Translations under genes and position numbers: made by a program
Source of the DNA: Trinickia symbiotica
GTDB taxonomy: Bacteria > Pseudomonadota > Gammaproteobacteria > Burkholderiales > Burkholderiaceae
Reading direction: 5' to 3'
NCBI RefSeq assembly: GCF_002934455.1
Contig: NZ_PTIR01000018.1
Location: 62,001-126,000, forward strand
DNA: 64,000 nucleotides
Shown: positions 1-8,450 of the stretch, one piece after another
Position numbering within the stretch: the stretch's first letter is position 1
How the letters are laid out: each line of letters starts with the position of its first letter
The notes under the pieces: generated by a model
Told to the model about the DNA's origin: nothing
Databases searched by the model: none
The model's input: only the letters and a program-made list of their open reading frames with translations

Positions 1-1
1 C

Positions 2-1288
2 CGCACGCTCGCGAAGACGCTCCCGGGCGCGGAACTCGGGTGGCTGCGCAGCGCGCGGCGCCACGCGTTCGAACGGTTCGAGGCGCTGCGCTTTCCGACC
101 ACGCACGCCGAGGAATGGAAGTACACGAACGTCGCGCCGATCGAGCAGCACGCATGGCATTTCGCGTCTCCGCGCGGCGACAATGTCGACGTATCGCCGA
201 TCGTCGACGATCTGGTCTTGGATAAATCAGCGGTACGCCTTGTGTTCGTCAACGGACGGCACGCGCCCAAGCTTTCGCAATTGCAAGGCTTGCCCGAAGG
301 CGCTTTCGTCGGCAGCCTCACGCGCGCGCTCCGTGAATTCCCCGAGCGCATGGAGCCGTTGATCGCGCGCGTGATGCCGCATGACGGATTTGCCGCGCTC
401 AATACCGCCTTTCTCAGCGACGGCTACGTCGTCGTGTTGCCGCCGGACTGCCGGATCGAGCGACCGATGCAGATGCTGTTCATCGCGGACGAAGCGGGCC
501 TCGCCACGCATCCCTTCAATGTCGTTCTCGCCGCGCGAGGCTCGCGCTGTTCCATCGTGGAGCAGTTCGTCGGCATCGCGGACGACAGCTATCTGACGAA
601 CGCGGTGACGCATATCGAGGCGGCCGCCGGCGCCGACGTCGAGCACTGCCGTGTCCAGGAAGAGGCGCGCCGCGCCTTTCACGTCGCTCGCGTCGACATC
701 GCCGAGGAGCGCGCAAGCCACGTCGTATCGCATTCTTTCGCATTCGGCGGCACGCTCTCTCGAATCGAGATCGATGTCCGCTTTCGCGGAACCGACGCGC
801 GCACGGACTTGACGGGGCTCTACTTCGCCGGTTCGCGCCAGCACCTCGATCATCACACGCGCATCGACCACGAGTTGCCGCGCTGCACGAGCCGCGAGCA
901 CTACCGGGGCGTACTCGACGGCGCATCGCACGGCGTGTTCGATGGACGCGTGATCGTCCATCAGGGCGCCCAGCAGACCGATGCGCATCTCGAGAATCAA
1001 AACCTGCTGCTTTCGCGCGATGCCGAGATCGACACCAAGCCGCAGCTCGAAATCTATGCCGACGACGTGAAGTGCACGCACGGCGCGACGGTTGGCCGGC
1101 TCGACGACAACCAGCTCTTTTATCTGCGGGCGCGCGGAATCGACGAGCCTGTCGCGCGCGCAACGCTAGTCTGGGCGTTCGCACGCGATGTCATCGATCG
1201 CGTCGGCGCCGATTCGGTGCGCGCGCGGCTCGCGAAGCTGCTGCTGGCCCGCACGCCTGAAGCCGAACGTATCCGCGAATTGACATGA
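2..1288 (+). CDS. sufD: SufD-like Fe-S cluster assembly scaffold protein (5' end outside window)
   Basis: The reading frame is open from the first bases of the window, so the start codon lies upstream and the gene is partial. The first visible residues contain the FPTTHAEEWKYTN stretch typical of SufD N-termini. The rest is the right-handed beta-helix SufB/SufD core, with YLRARGIDEPVARATLVWAFA near the C-terminus. SufD forms the SufBC2D scaffold that builds Fe-S clusters in the cytoplasm. The last codons overlap the sufS start (ATGA), so the two are translationally coupled. sufB and sufC are expected just upstream but cannot be seen. SufD is preferred over SufB because of the length and the N-terminal motif. 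Confidence 0.93.
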   Translation, partial: RTLAKTLPGAELGWLRSARRHAFERFEALRFPTTHAEEWKYTNVAPIEQHAWHFASPRGDNVDVSPIVDDLVLDKSAVRLVFVNGRHAPKLSQLQGLPEGAFVGSLTRALREFPERMEPLIARVMPHDGFAALNTAFLSDGYVVVLPPDCRIERPMQMLFIADEAGLATHPFNVVLAARGSRCSIVEQFVGIADDSYLTNAVTHIEAAAGADVEHCRVQEEARRAFHVARVDIAEERASHVVSHSFAFGGTLSRIEIDVRFRGTDARTDLTGLYFAGSRQHLDHHTRIDHELPRCTSREHYRGVLDGASHGVFDGRVIVHQGAQQTDAHLENQNLLLSRDAEIDTKPQLEIYADDVKCTHGATVGRLDDNQLFYLRARGIDEPVARATLVWAFARDVIDRVGADSVRARLAKLLLARTPEAERIRELT

Positions 1289-2541
1289 AGCTGATCGAAC
1301 CCGTGACGACGATTCCAGACCGCGACGCGGTGGCGCGCTGGCGTGAAGATTTCCCGATCTTGAGCGAACGCGTGCACGGTAAGCCGCTCGTCTACCTCGA
1401 CAACGGTGCAACGACGCAAAAGCCCGCGACCGTCATCGAAGCGGAGCGCCGCTATTACGAGCATACGAATTCGAATGTCCATCGCGGCGTGCACCTGCTC
1501 TCGCAGCGGGCAACGGAAACGTACGAGGCGGCACGCGCGCGCATCGCGCGCTTCATCAACGCGGCGCGGCCGGAAGAGATCGTCTACGTGCGCGGTACCA
1601 CCGAGGCCATCAATCTCGTCGCCCAAAGCGACGTTCGGCCGCGCGTCGCACCCGGCGACGAGATCCTGATCAGCGCGATGGAGCATCATTCGAACATCGT
1701 GCCGTGGCAGATCGTCTGCGAGCAAACCGGTGCCCGGCTCGTCGTCGTGCCGATCGACGACCGGGGCGTGCTCGACATCGCCGCATATGAGCGAATGATT
1801 GGGGAGCGTACGCGTATCGTCGCTCTGACCCATGTGTCGAACGCGCTCGGCACGATCAACCCAGTCGCGCGGCTCATCGAAATCGCGCACGCCCGCGGCG
1901 TGCCGGTGCTGCTCGACGGCGCGCAGGCCATCGCGCATCTGCCGGTGGACGTCAGGGCGCTGGACTGCGATTTCTACGCGTTTTCGGGGCATAAGGTTTA
2001 CGGTCCCACGGGCATCGGCGTGCTGTACGCAAAAGCGGACCGGCTTGAAGCGATGCCGCCGTGGCAAGGCGGCGGCGACATGATTCGCTCGGTGACGTTC
2101 GAGCGGACGACATACAACGCGATCCCATGGAAATTCGAGGCGGGCACGCCGAATATCGCCGGCGCGATCGCGCTCGCGGCGGCGCTCGATTATGTCGACG
2201 CGATCGGCGTCGATGTCATCGGTGCGCACGAGGCCGCGCTGCTCGCTTATGCGACGGACGCGATGCGTGCGTTGCCGCGCGTTCGGCTGATCGGCACGGC
2301 CGACCACAAGGCCGGGATTGTGTCGTTCGTTCACGAGGACGTTCACGCGCACGACGTGGGGACGATTCTCGATCACCACGGCGTCGCGGCGCGCGCGGGG
2401 CATCATTGCGCGATGCCGGTCATGCAGCGCTTCGGGGTGCCGGCCACGGTGCGTGCCTCGTTCGCGCTTTACAACAAACGCGAGGACATCGACGCGCTAG
2501 TCGCGGCAATGACGGAGGTGGAGGAGGTCTTCGGGCGATGA
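1285..2541 (+). CDS. sufS: Cysteine desulfurase SufS (class V aminotransferase fold, PLP)
   Basis: This 418-residue PLP enzyme removes sulfur from L-cysteine as a persulfide for the SUF scaffold. The PLP-binding lysine is in FSGHKVYGPTGIG (about Lys237). The catalytic cysteine is in RAGHHCAMP (about Cys375), the RxGHHCA signature that separates SufS-type (group II) desulfurases from IscS. The start overlaps the end of sufD by 4 bases and the stop overlaps the sufU start by 3, so this is a tight operon. The chromosome also has an IscS-type enzyme at 37.6 kb, so the organism keeps both Fe-S systems. Confidence 0.96.
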   Translation: MKLIEPVTTIPDRDAVARWREDFPILSERVHGKPLVYLDNGATTQKPATVIEAERRYYEHTNSNVHRGVHLLSQRATETYEAARARIARFINAARPEEIVYVRGTTEAINLVAQSDVRPRVAPGDEILISAMEHHSNIVPWQIVCEQTGARLVVVPIDDRGVLDIAAYERMIGERTRIVALTHVSNALGTINPVARLIEIAHARGVPVLLDGAQAIAHLPVDVRALDCDFYAFSGHKVYGPTGIGVLYAKADRLEAMPPWQGGGDMIRSVTFERTTYNAIPWKFEAGTPNIAGAIALAAALDYVDAIGVDVIGAHEAALLAYATDAMRALPRVRLIGTADHKAGIVSFVHEDVHAHDVGTILDHHGVAARAGHHCAMPVMQRFGVPATVRASFALYNKREDIDALVAAMTEVEEVFGR

Positions 2542-2993
2542 GCGATTTGCGCGACCTTTATCAAGAAGTGATCTTCGACCACTACAGGCAGCCGAGGAAT
2601 CGCGGCGTGCTGGCTCACGCGAACCACAAGGCGGACGGCTATAACCCGCTTTGCGGCGACCGAATTACGCTCTATCTGCTCGTGGAAGAGGGCATCGTGA
2701 AGGATGCGCGGTTCGAAGGCGCCGGGTGTGCCATCGCGACGGCCTCGGCGTCGCTGATGACAGAAGCGCTCAAGGGGCGGACCGAGGCCGAGGCTGAAGC
2801 GTTGTTCGGGCGTTTCCACGAAATGGTGACGACGCCTCCGGGCCAGCCTGTCGCCGACGAGGCGGCGCTCGGCAAGCTCGCGACGCTCTCGGGCGTCCGT
2901 GAGTTTCCGGCGCGCGTGAAATGCGCGACGCTGGCTTGGCATACGCTGCATGCGGCGTTGCGCGACGAAACAGGAACAGTCTCCACGGAATGA
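2538..2993 (+). CDS. sufU: SufU-type Fe-S assembly / sulfur-transfer protein (IscU fold)
   Basis: This 151-residue IscU-fold protein has conserved cysteines at about C39 (NPLCGDR), C64 (GAGCAIATAS) and C129 (VKCATLAW). Between the second and third cysteine it has the extra segment RTEAEAEALFGRFHEMV, typical of SufU rather than IscU. In Firmicutes SufU is a zinc-dependent sulfurtransferase partner of SufS, and it is expected to receive persulfide from SufS here. It overlaps the sufS stop codon, and no sufE is seen. The name SufU is based on this insertion and the operon position; scaffold activity cannot be excluded. Confidence 0.9.
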   Translation: MSDLRDLYQEVIFDHYRQPRNRGVLAHANHKADGYNPLCGDRITLYLLVEEGIVKDARFEGAGCAIATASASLMTEALKGRTEAEAEALFGRFHEMVTTPPGQPVADEAALGKLATLSGVREFPARVKCATLAWHTLHAALRDETGTVSTE

Positions 2994-3005
2994 TGGGCGA
3001 ATGCG

Positions 3006-3365
3006 ATGAAGGCGATGGATTGGTTGCGGCGTTCCAACAAGGCCGATGATGACGGTTATGGCGATCTGCAGACGCGTGTGATCGAGGCGTTGCGGACCGT
3101 TTTCGATCCCGAGATTCCCGTCAACATCTACGATCTGGGGCTCGTCTATGAGCTCGCCGTCGACGAAGACGAGGGCCGCGTCGGCGTGCGCATGACGCTG
3201 ACCGCGCCCGGTTGCCCCGTTGCGCAGACGTTTCCCTCGATCGTCGAGGACGCGGTGCGCTCGGTGGATGGCGTCAACGATGCGGTGGTCGAGCTCGTTT
3301 GGGATCCGCCCTGGTCCAGGGAGCGGATGTCGGAAGCCGCTCGGCTGCAATTGGGGCTCGTCTGA
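3006..3365 (+). CDS. sufT: SufT / MIP18 (DUF59) family Fe-S maturation protein
   Basis: This 119-residue protein carries the MIP18/DUF59 core: VFDPEIPVNIYDLGLVYEL at about residues 32-50 and TAPGCPVAQ with the conserved cysteine further on. The family helps Fe-S cluster transfer or maturation (SufT, and PaaD in phenylacetate oxygenase systems). Its place 12 bases after sufU supports SufT. The ATG at 3006 is used; a second in-frame ATG three codons later is also possible. It reads directly into the Rieske gene. Confidence 0.88.
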   Translation: MKAMDWLRRSNKADDDGYGDLQTRVIEALRTVFDPEIPVNIYDLGLVYELAVDEDEGRVGVRMTLTAPGCPVAQTFPSIVEDAVRSVDGVNDAVVELVWDPPWSRERMSEAARLQLGLV

Positions 3366-3375
3366 AAACTACCTC

Positions 3376-3696
3376 ATGTCTGACTGGTTCAACGTAGCGA
3401 AGCTCGATGAATTTGCGCCGGGATCCGTGCGCAGCGTCAACATCGACGGCACGCAAGTCGCCGTGTTCAATGTCGGCGGCGAGTATTTTGCGATTGAGGA
3501 TCTCTGCACGCACGATGGCGGCGTGCTGACGGGTGGGACGTTCGACGGCGATGTCGTCGTTTGCCCGAGACACGGCGCGCGCTTTTGCGTGAAAACCGGA
3601 AAAGCGCTCAGCCCGCCAGCCTATGAGGACGTTGCCGTCTTTCCGGTTCGCCTCGAGGCCGGCGTCGTGCAGGTGCGCGATGCGCGTTGGGATTGA
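3376..3696 (+). CDS. Rieske-type [2Fe-2S] ferredoxin (NirD / oxygenase-ferredoxin family)
   Basis: This 106-residue soluble protein has a complete Rieske cluster motif: C44-T-H46 in CTHDGG and C63-P-R-H66 in CPRHGARF, that is CxH...CxxH. The size and the lack of a membrane anchor match the ferredoxins of aromatic-ring dioxygenases and the small subunit of nitrite reductase. No oxygenase or nitrite reductase large subunit is nearby. The ATG at 3376 lies 10 bases after the sufT stop; longer in-frame starts overlap sufT and lack homologous sequence. Its position, with the reductase that follows, suggests an electron carrier linked to Fe-S assembly, but this is inference. Confidence 0.9.
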   Translation: MSDWFNVAKLDEFAPGSVRSVNIDGTQVAVFNVGGEYFAIEDLCTHDGGVLTGGTFDGDVVVCPRHGARFCVKTGKALSPPAYEDVAVFPVRLEAGVVQVRDARWD

Positions 3697-3838
3697 GCGG
3701 CGAAGGCTGCGGTGCGAGACGAGGCCCGATGAAAGCCGGCCGGCATGATTGATGCAGGAGCGCGGCGTTGACCGCCCCCTGGACGAATCCGCCACATTGC
3801 AGGATGATGCGATTGTCGTTATTGGCCTGGGGGTTGCC

Positions 3839-4564
3839 ATGAGCACCTATGAGACCAAGCTGATCGCGCGCGACATCGTCGCCGCCGATACGATGATCTT
3901 CGAGTTCGAGCGGCCCCAGGGCTTCGATTTCAAAGCCGGGCAAGCGATCGACTTGATTCTCGTTGAGACGGAGGTTGCCGAGGCGAAAGGCGCCCGTCAT
4001 ACGTTTTCGATCGTCAGCGCGCCGTTCGAAAATAAGCTCGCCATCGCCACGCGCATGCGTGCCGCGAGCACGTTCAAGCTGGCGCTCAAGCGGCTCATGG
4101 TCGGCACGCCGGTGCGCATCGAAGGGCCATATGGCTCGCTGACGCTGCGCGACAACTCGCGGCGCGCCGCCGTGATCATCGCGGGCGGCATCGGCATCAC
4201 CCCATTCCTCAGCATGGCGCGCCAGGCCGCGAACGACCAATCCTCTCAGTACCTCATGCTCGTTTATTCGAACCGCCGGCCGGAAGACGCACCGTTTCTT
4301 TCGGAACTGACGCAACTGGAGCGGCTCAATGTCAATTTCCGCCTCGTCGCAACGATGACGCAAGCGAGCAAATCCAATATCCATTGGAACGGCAAGACGG
4401 GGCCCGTCGACGAAAATCTCTTGCAGCAGGCGGCGGGCCATTTCCCCGAGCCTGTCTACTATGTCGCCGGCCCTCCGATGTTCGTCGAGGCGATGCGCGC
4501 GACGCTTGCCGACATGGGCATCGCCGAGAGCTCGATCCACAGCGAGGACTTCTTCGGATACTGA
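3839..4564 (+). CDS. FAD/NAD(P)-binding ferredoxin reductase-like oxidoreductase
   Basis: This 241-residue flavoprotein has the two-domain ferredoxin reductase fold. The FAD site RHTFS is at about residues 53-57, GPYGSLTL is near 97-104, the NAD(P) motif GGIGITPF is at about 116-123, and a YYVAGPPMFVEAM stretch lies near the C-terminus. It has no 2Fe-2S domain, so it needs a separate acceptor, and the Rieske ferredoxin just upstream is the obvious candidate. The ATG at 3839 starts exactly at the conserved MSTYETKLI region. An upstream in-frame start at 3749 would add 30 residues that do not look like part of the family. The gene ends 12 bases before the convergent galM. Confidence 0.88.
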   Translation: MSTYETKLIARDIVAADTMIFEFERPQGFDFKAGQAIDLILVETEVAEAKGARHTFSIVSAPFENKLAIATRMRAASTFKLALKRLMVGTPVRIEGPYGSLTLRDNSRRAAVIIAGGIGITPFLSMARQAANDQSSQYLMLVYSNRRPEDAPFLSELTQLERLNVNFRLVATMTQASKSNIHWNGKTGPVDENLLQQAAGHFPEPVYYVAGPPMFVEAMRATLADMGIAESSIHSEDFFGY

Positions 4565-4576
4565 GCCGTCGAGCCC

Positions 4577-5659
4577 TTACTCGGCCACGCTGAGCCGGTA
4601 CTTCGTGAGTTGCCGGTATGGCTTGCCGGGACGCACGATCAGATGATCGCGGCTCGCCATATTGATTTCGTTTGGAAACGCCCCCGCTTCGAGGCAGAAC
4701 CCGGCGTGACGCGCGTAGCGATGCCCGTTGCGGCCGCGCACGCCGTCGAGATAATTGCCCGTATAGAACTGCAGGCCGCGCTGATCGGTCGATACCGTCA
4801 GCTCCCGGCCGCTGCCGGGATCGTACGCCCGCGCGACCGGTCGAGCGGTACCTGCCGTGCCACTCGTTTCGCCGTTGTTTTGCCCAAGCGACAGCACGTA
4901 GCAATGGTCGAAGCCGCCCGCAAGCGAAAGCTGCGCATGCGGCCATTCGAGCCGCGCGCCGATCGGCGCGCTCTGGCGGAAGTCGAAAGCATTTCCCGCG
5001 ACGGGACTTTCGCGCAACGGAATCAGCGAGGCGTCGACTTCGAGAAAGCGGTCGGCGTCGATCGTCATCAAATGCCCGCGAATATCGGCGTTCGGTTCGG
5101 CCGTCAGATTGAAATAGGCATGGTTCGTCAGGTTTAGCGGTGTCGGCGAATCCGTGTATGCCTCGTAGTCGATCGTCAGTTCCCCATCGTCGTCGAGCGC
5201 ATAACGGACCGACACGGTCACGTTGCCGGGAAAGCCGGCCTCTCCTTCGTCCGAGTTCAAGCGCAGAACGAGCGCGCCGTCATCTTCCTCGGCATCCCAG
5301 AGCGCTCGATGAAAACCGGCGCCGCCGCCATGCAGCAAATTGTCGCCCTCATTGCGATCGAGGGTGTATTCGATGCCGTCGAGCTCGAAGCGCGCACCGG
5401 CGATTCGGTTCGCCCAGCGACCGACGATGGCGCCCATGTAGGCCGTCGATTCGAGGTAGTCGGCGGGCGAGTCATGCCCGAGCAGCACGTCGCCGAGCCG
5501 GCCCGCGCGATCCGGCGCATGCCATGAGACGAGTGTTGCGCCGAGGTCGCTGATGGCAATTCTGATGCCCTGAGCATTACGAAGCGTGAAGAGGCGGGCG
5601 AGGTCGCCGCCGGGAAGGGTGCCCCAGGGCTCGGAAGACAATCTTGCGGTGCTCATCAT
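4577..5659 (-). CDS. galM: Aldose 1-epimerase (mutarotase)
   Basis: This 360-residue protein of the galactose mutarotase family interconverts alpha and beta anomers of aldoses. The family segments are visible: ISDLGATLVSWHAPD near the start, GRWANRIAGARFELDG, NLTNHAYFNL with the catalytic histidine region, and EAGAFPNEIN near the end with the catalytic glutamate. It lies downstream of xylR on the same strand (63-base gap), so it is probably co-transcribed. In this pentose cluster it likely supplies the xylose anomer used by the dehydrogenase. Confidence 0.93.
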   Translation of the reverse strand: MMSTARLSSEPWGTLPGGDLARLFTLRNAQGIRIAISDLGATLVSWHAPDRAGRLGDVLLGHDSPADYLESTAYMGAIVGRWANRIAGARFELDGIEYTLDRNEGDNLLHGGGAGFHRALWDAEEDDGALVLRLNSDEGEAGFPGNVTVSVRYALDDDGELTIDYEAYTDSPTPLNLTNHAYFNLTAEPNADIRGHLMTIDADRFLEVDASLIPLRESPVAGNAFDFRQSAPIGARLEWPHAQLSLAGGFDHCYVLSLGQNNGETSGTAGTARPVARAYDPGSGRELTVSTDQRGLQFYTGNYLDGVRGRNGHRYARHAGFCLEAGAFPNEINMASRDHLIVRPGKPYRQLTKYRLSVAE

Positions 5660-5722
5660 CGAGGAATTCGAAAGAAAGGGCGGGAGGTCAGGCCACGAAA
5701 CAGAAAGCCGCCGGCGCGCGGA

Positions 5723-6943
5723 TCATTGGACCGCCATTTTCGCGCGATCCTGAAATTCGCGCGGCGTGCAGCCCAGCTCGCGGCGAAAGACAGCATACAT
5801 ATATTGCAACGAAGTGAAGCCGCAGCGAATCGCGACGTCGGCGCTCGACGTATCGCCCTTCGCCAGCAGCGCCTTGGCCGCATCGAGCTTTTGCCGCAGG
5901 ATTTCCTGGTGGATCGTGCACTGGAGCTCCCTGCGGAAATGCTCTTCGAGCGACGAGCGCGACACGCCGACATAGTCGGCGACCTGCTCCGTCCGGATCC
6001 CCCGGCAGGCGTATTGCCGGATGAAATGCCGGGCACGCGCGACATACGGGCTTGCAACGGGCCTGTGCTTGGTCGATTCGAGCACGTTGATGCCGACGGG
6101 CGGCACGAGGATGCGCCGCCCGGGGAAGCGTGCGCCGCGCAACATCTGATGCAGCACATGCGCGGCCGTGCGTCCCATTTCCTCGGTGCCTTGCGCCACG
6201 GACGAAAGCGGGATGCGCGTCAGTGTGCGCGCGAGCGGATCGTTGTCGATGCCGATGATCGCGACATCCTCGGGCACCGGAATGCCGGCGATCAGGCAGG
6301 CCTGCAACAGATGCCGCGCACGCGCGTCCGTCACCGCGATGATACCGACGGGCTTCGGCAATGCATGGAGCCACTGCGTCAACTGATCGATTGCCTGATT
6401 CCAGGTCGGCGCGCTCGTGGAAAGGCCGCGATAAATCTCGGCGTCGATGGCTTCGGGCGCGCGGCCGTCGGCGGCCCGCAAGCGAGCGAACGCCAACTCG
6501 CGCTGGTGCGACCAGCGGTTGTTCTGTGAGAGCGGCAGGCTGTAGAGCGCGAAGTTCGTGAGCCCGGCGCCGATCAGATGGGTATAGGCAAGCGAGACGA
6601 GCTTCGTGTTGTCCGTTGCAATATATGGGACGTCCGCTGGATAGTCCGATGCGTCTTCGTACGAAGAGCCGACCGCGACGACGGGCAGCGGGCAGTCGCT
6701 GAGCGCCTCGCAGACGGCCGGATCATCGAAGTCGGCGATGATGCCGTCGCCGTCGAAACGCTCGATGCCCCCGAGACGACAGCGGAAGTCCTCTTCGAGA
6801 AAGACGTCCCAGCCGATCCGGGTGGAGAGCAGATAGTGGCCGACGCCCGTAATGATCTCGCGGTCGTAGACCTTGTTTGCGTTGAAAAGCAGAGCGATGC
6901 GGTGGGCCTTTTGCGCGCGCTGCGGAGCGTCGCGCTTCGTCAT
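5723..6943 (-). CDS. xylR: XylR-type transcriptional regulator of xylose genes (LacI-like sensor + AraC HTH)
   Basis: This 406-residue regulator has two parts. Residues about 15-290 form a periplasmic-binding-protein (LacI-type) sugar sensor, with RIALLFNANKVYDREIITGVGHY, PEDVAIIGIDND and the like. The C-terminal 100 residues are an AraC-type double helix-turn-helix, with VADYVGVSRSSLEEHFRREL and ADVAIRCGFTSLQYMYAVFRRELG. This order is that of E. coli XylR, which activates xylose genes when xylose is bound. It is divergent from xylF across a 371-base intergenic region, the normal arrangement for control of the transporter. Confidence 0.93.
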   Translation of the reverse strand: MTKRDAPQRAQKAHRIALLFNANKVYDREIITGVGHYLLSTRIGWDVFLEEDFRCRLGGIERFDGDGIIADFDDPAVCEALSDCPLPVVAVGSSYEDASDYPADVPYIATDNTKLVSLAYTHLIGAGLTNFALYSLPLSQNNRWSHQRELAFARLRAADGRAPEAIDAEIYRGLSTSAPTWNQAIDQLTQWLHALPKPVGIIAVTDARARHLLQACLIAGIPVPEDVAIIGIDNDPLARTLTRIPLSSVAQGTEEMGRTAAHVLHQMLRGARFPGRRILVPPVGINVLESTKHRPVASPYVARARHFIRQYACRGIRTEQVADYVGVSRSSLEEHFRRELQCTIHQEILRQKLDAAKALLAKGDTSSADVAIRCGFTSLQYMYAVFRRELGCTPREFQDRAKMAVQ

Positions 6944-7314
6944 CGGCGCCCTCGTCCCAGGGCCATGTGCGGCAGCGCACGTCCGGCGTCATGCATGCTC
7001 GTCTCCTTGTCTGGCGCGGGCGCGCTCCGATGCTTGATCGGCGGCCCGTTCGGCGTTGGTAGCGATTCTATGCGGGAAATCCGATGCACGCGAGCCGTGT
7101 GGCGCGCACCGGCAAGAAACATTATCGGTGCTGCGCAATTTCGCAATTGTCGCTCGACGGTGTGCGCGGCAGTATGGCCGGCGTCCCCCAAGGGGACATC
7201 CTTCGGGAGTCTCCGAACGGCTCTCTCTCCAGGGCGCCCCCGGGTGACTTCGATCGGGAGCCCCAACAAGCCGCTTCTTCGGGGCCGCCAATACCAACAA
7301 GCAAGGAGTGAGAC
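6944..7314. other. Intergenic region between divergent xylR and xylF (371 bp)
   Basis: No gene is supported here. The region must hold both divergent promoters and probably XylR sites. Two direct CGCAATT copies lie at 7134-7140 and 7142-7148. The xylF-proximal part, 7183-7276, is a degenerate copy of the UUCG-hairpin repeat family. The xylF ribosome-binding site is AAGGAGTGAGAC just before 7315. No confident -35/-10 pair was found by eye. Confidence 0.6.
7183..7276. repeat. Degenerate UUCG-hairpin repeat in the xylF leader
   Basis: A perfect palindrome GTCCCC-CAA-GGGGAC lies at 7183-7197, followed at once by ATCCTTCGGGAG, which folds as a CC-UUCG-GG tetraloop hairpin. Weaker copies of the same GC-rich stems follow (GGGCGCCCC, then TCTTCGGGGCC). 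The order of palindrome then CCTTCGGG core matches the 50-bp units at 11.2 and 61.1 kb, so this is taken as a decayed member of that family. Confidence 0.7.
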
Positions 7315-8343
7315 ATGAAATTGACTGCACGCCGTTCGTTCCTGGGTTCGCTCGTCAGTGCAGCGATACTCGCGGGCCTGACCTTTGCCGCGCCGCTCGC
7401 GCACGCGAGCAAGGACCATCCCGAGATCGGCTTTTGCATCGACGATCTGCGCGTCGAGCGCTGGTCGAAAGATCGCGATTATTTCGTGGCCGCGGCGAAA
7501 CAGCTCGGTGCGACCGTGTCGGTTCAATCGGCCGATGCGAGCGAGGAGCGTCAGATATCGCAAATCGAAAACCTGATTTCGCGCGGCGTCGATGTCATCG
7601 TCATCGTGCCTTTCAATTCGAAAACGCTCGGCAATGTCGTTGCCGAGGCCAAGAAGGCTGGCATCAAGGTCATCTCGTATGACCGGCTGATTCTGGACGC
7701 CGATGTCGACGCTTATATCTCCTTCGACAACGAGAAGGTCGGCGAGCTGCAGGCGAAGGGCGTCTACGATGCAAAGCCGAAAGGCAACTACTTCCTGCTG
7801 GGCGGCGCGCCTACCGACAACAACGCGAAAATGCTGCGTGAAGGTCAGCTGAAGGTGCTCCAACCCGCGATCGATCGCGGCGAGATCAAGGTCGTCGGTC
7901 AGCAATGGGTGCCCGAGTGGAGCGCTTCGACGGCGATGCGGATCGTCGAGGACGCATTGACGGCCAATGGCAACAAGATCGACGCGATCGTCGCGTCGAA
8001 CGACGGCACGGCCGGCGGAGCGATCCAGGCGCTCGCGGCCCAGCATCTCGCGGGCAAGGTGCCGATCTCCGGGCAGGACGCCGATCTCGCGGCGGTCAAG
8101 CGTGTGATGGCGGGCACGCAGACGATGACGGTGTACAAGCCGATCAAGACCATCGCAAGCGAAGCGGCCAAGCTGGCCGTCGAGCTCGCGAAGGGCGAGA
8201 AGCCGGCTTATAACGCGCAGTACGACAATGGCAAGAAGAAGGTCGACACCATCTTGCTGCAGCCGATCCTCTTGACCAAGAAAAACGCCGACGTCGTCGT
8301 GAAGGACGGTTTCTACACGCAGGCTCAGCTCGCGAGCCAGTGA
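7315..8343 (+). CDS. xylF: D-xylose ABC transporter substrate-binding protein
   Basis: This 342-residue periplasmic binding protein has a clear Sec signal: the basic MKLTARR, a hydrophobic stretch, and a probable cut after AHA near residue 31. The mature part begins PEIGFCIDDLRVERWSKDRD, close to XylF proteins, and contains YDRLILDADVDAYISFDN and the VGQQWVPEW region. It should bind xylose and deliver it to XylGH. The start is well placed behind AAGGAG. It is the first gene of the xylFGH operon, with a 107-base gap to xylG. Confidence 0.94.
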   Translation: MKLTARRSFLGSLVSAAILAGLTFAAPLAHASKDHPEIGFCIDDLRVERWSKDRDYFVAAAKQLGATVSVQSADASEERQISQIENLISRGVDVIVIVPFNSKTLGNVVAEAKKAGIKVISYDRLILDADVDAYISFDNEKVGELQAKGVYDAKPKGNYFLLGGAPTDNNAKMLREGQLKVLQPAIDRGEIKVVGQQWVPEWSASTAMRIVEDALTANGNKIDAIVASNDGTAGGAIQALAAQHLAGKVPISGQDADLAAVKRVMAGTQTMTVYKPIKTIASEAAKLAVELAKGEKPAYNAQYDNGKKKVDTILLQPILLTKKNADVVVKDGFYTQAQLASQ

Positions 8344-8450
8344 GCCCCGGCAACGCGGGAGGCTGATACTGCGCGCGGCGTCGCCCGGCGTCCTGGTCCT
8401 GACGGATCGGGGCGCGCGCACGCCCCGCGCATTGGAGCGAGACAGATCGA

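Noticed and set aside
3749-3838. Longer start for the reductase after the Rieske gene
   Set aside because: The added 30 residues have no family similarity, while MSTYETKLI at 3839 matches the start of the fold.
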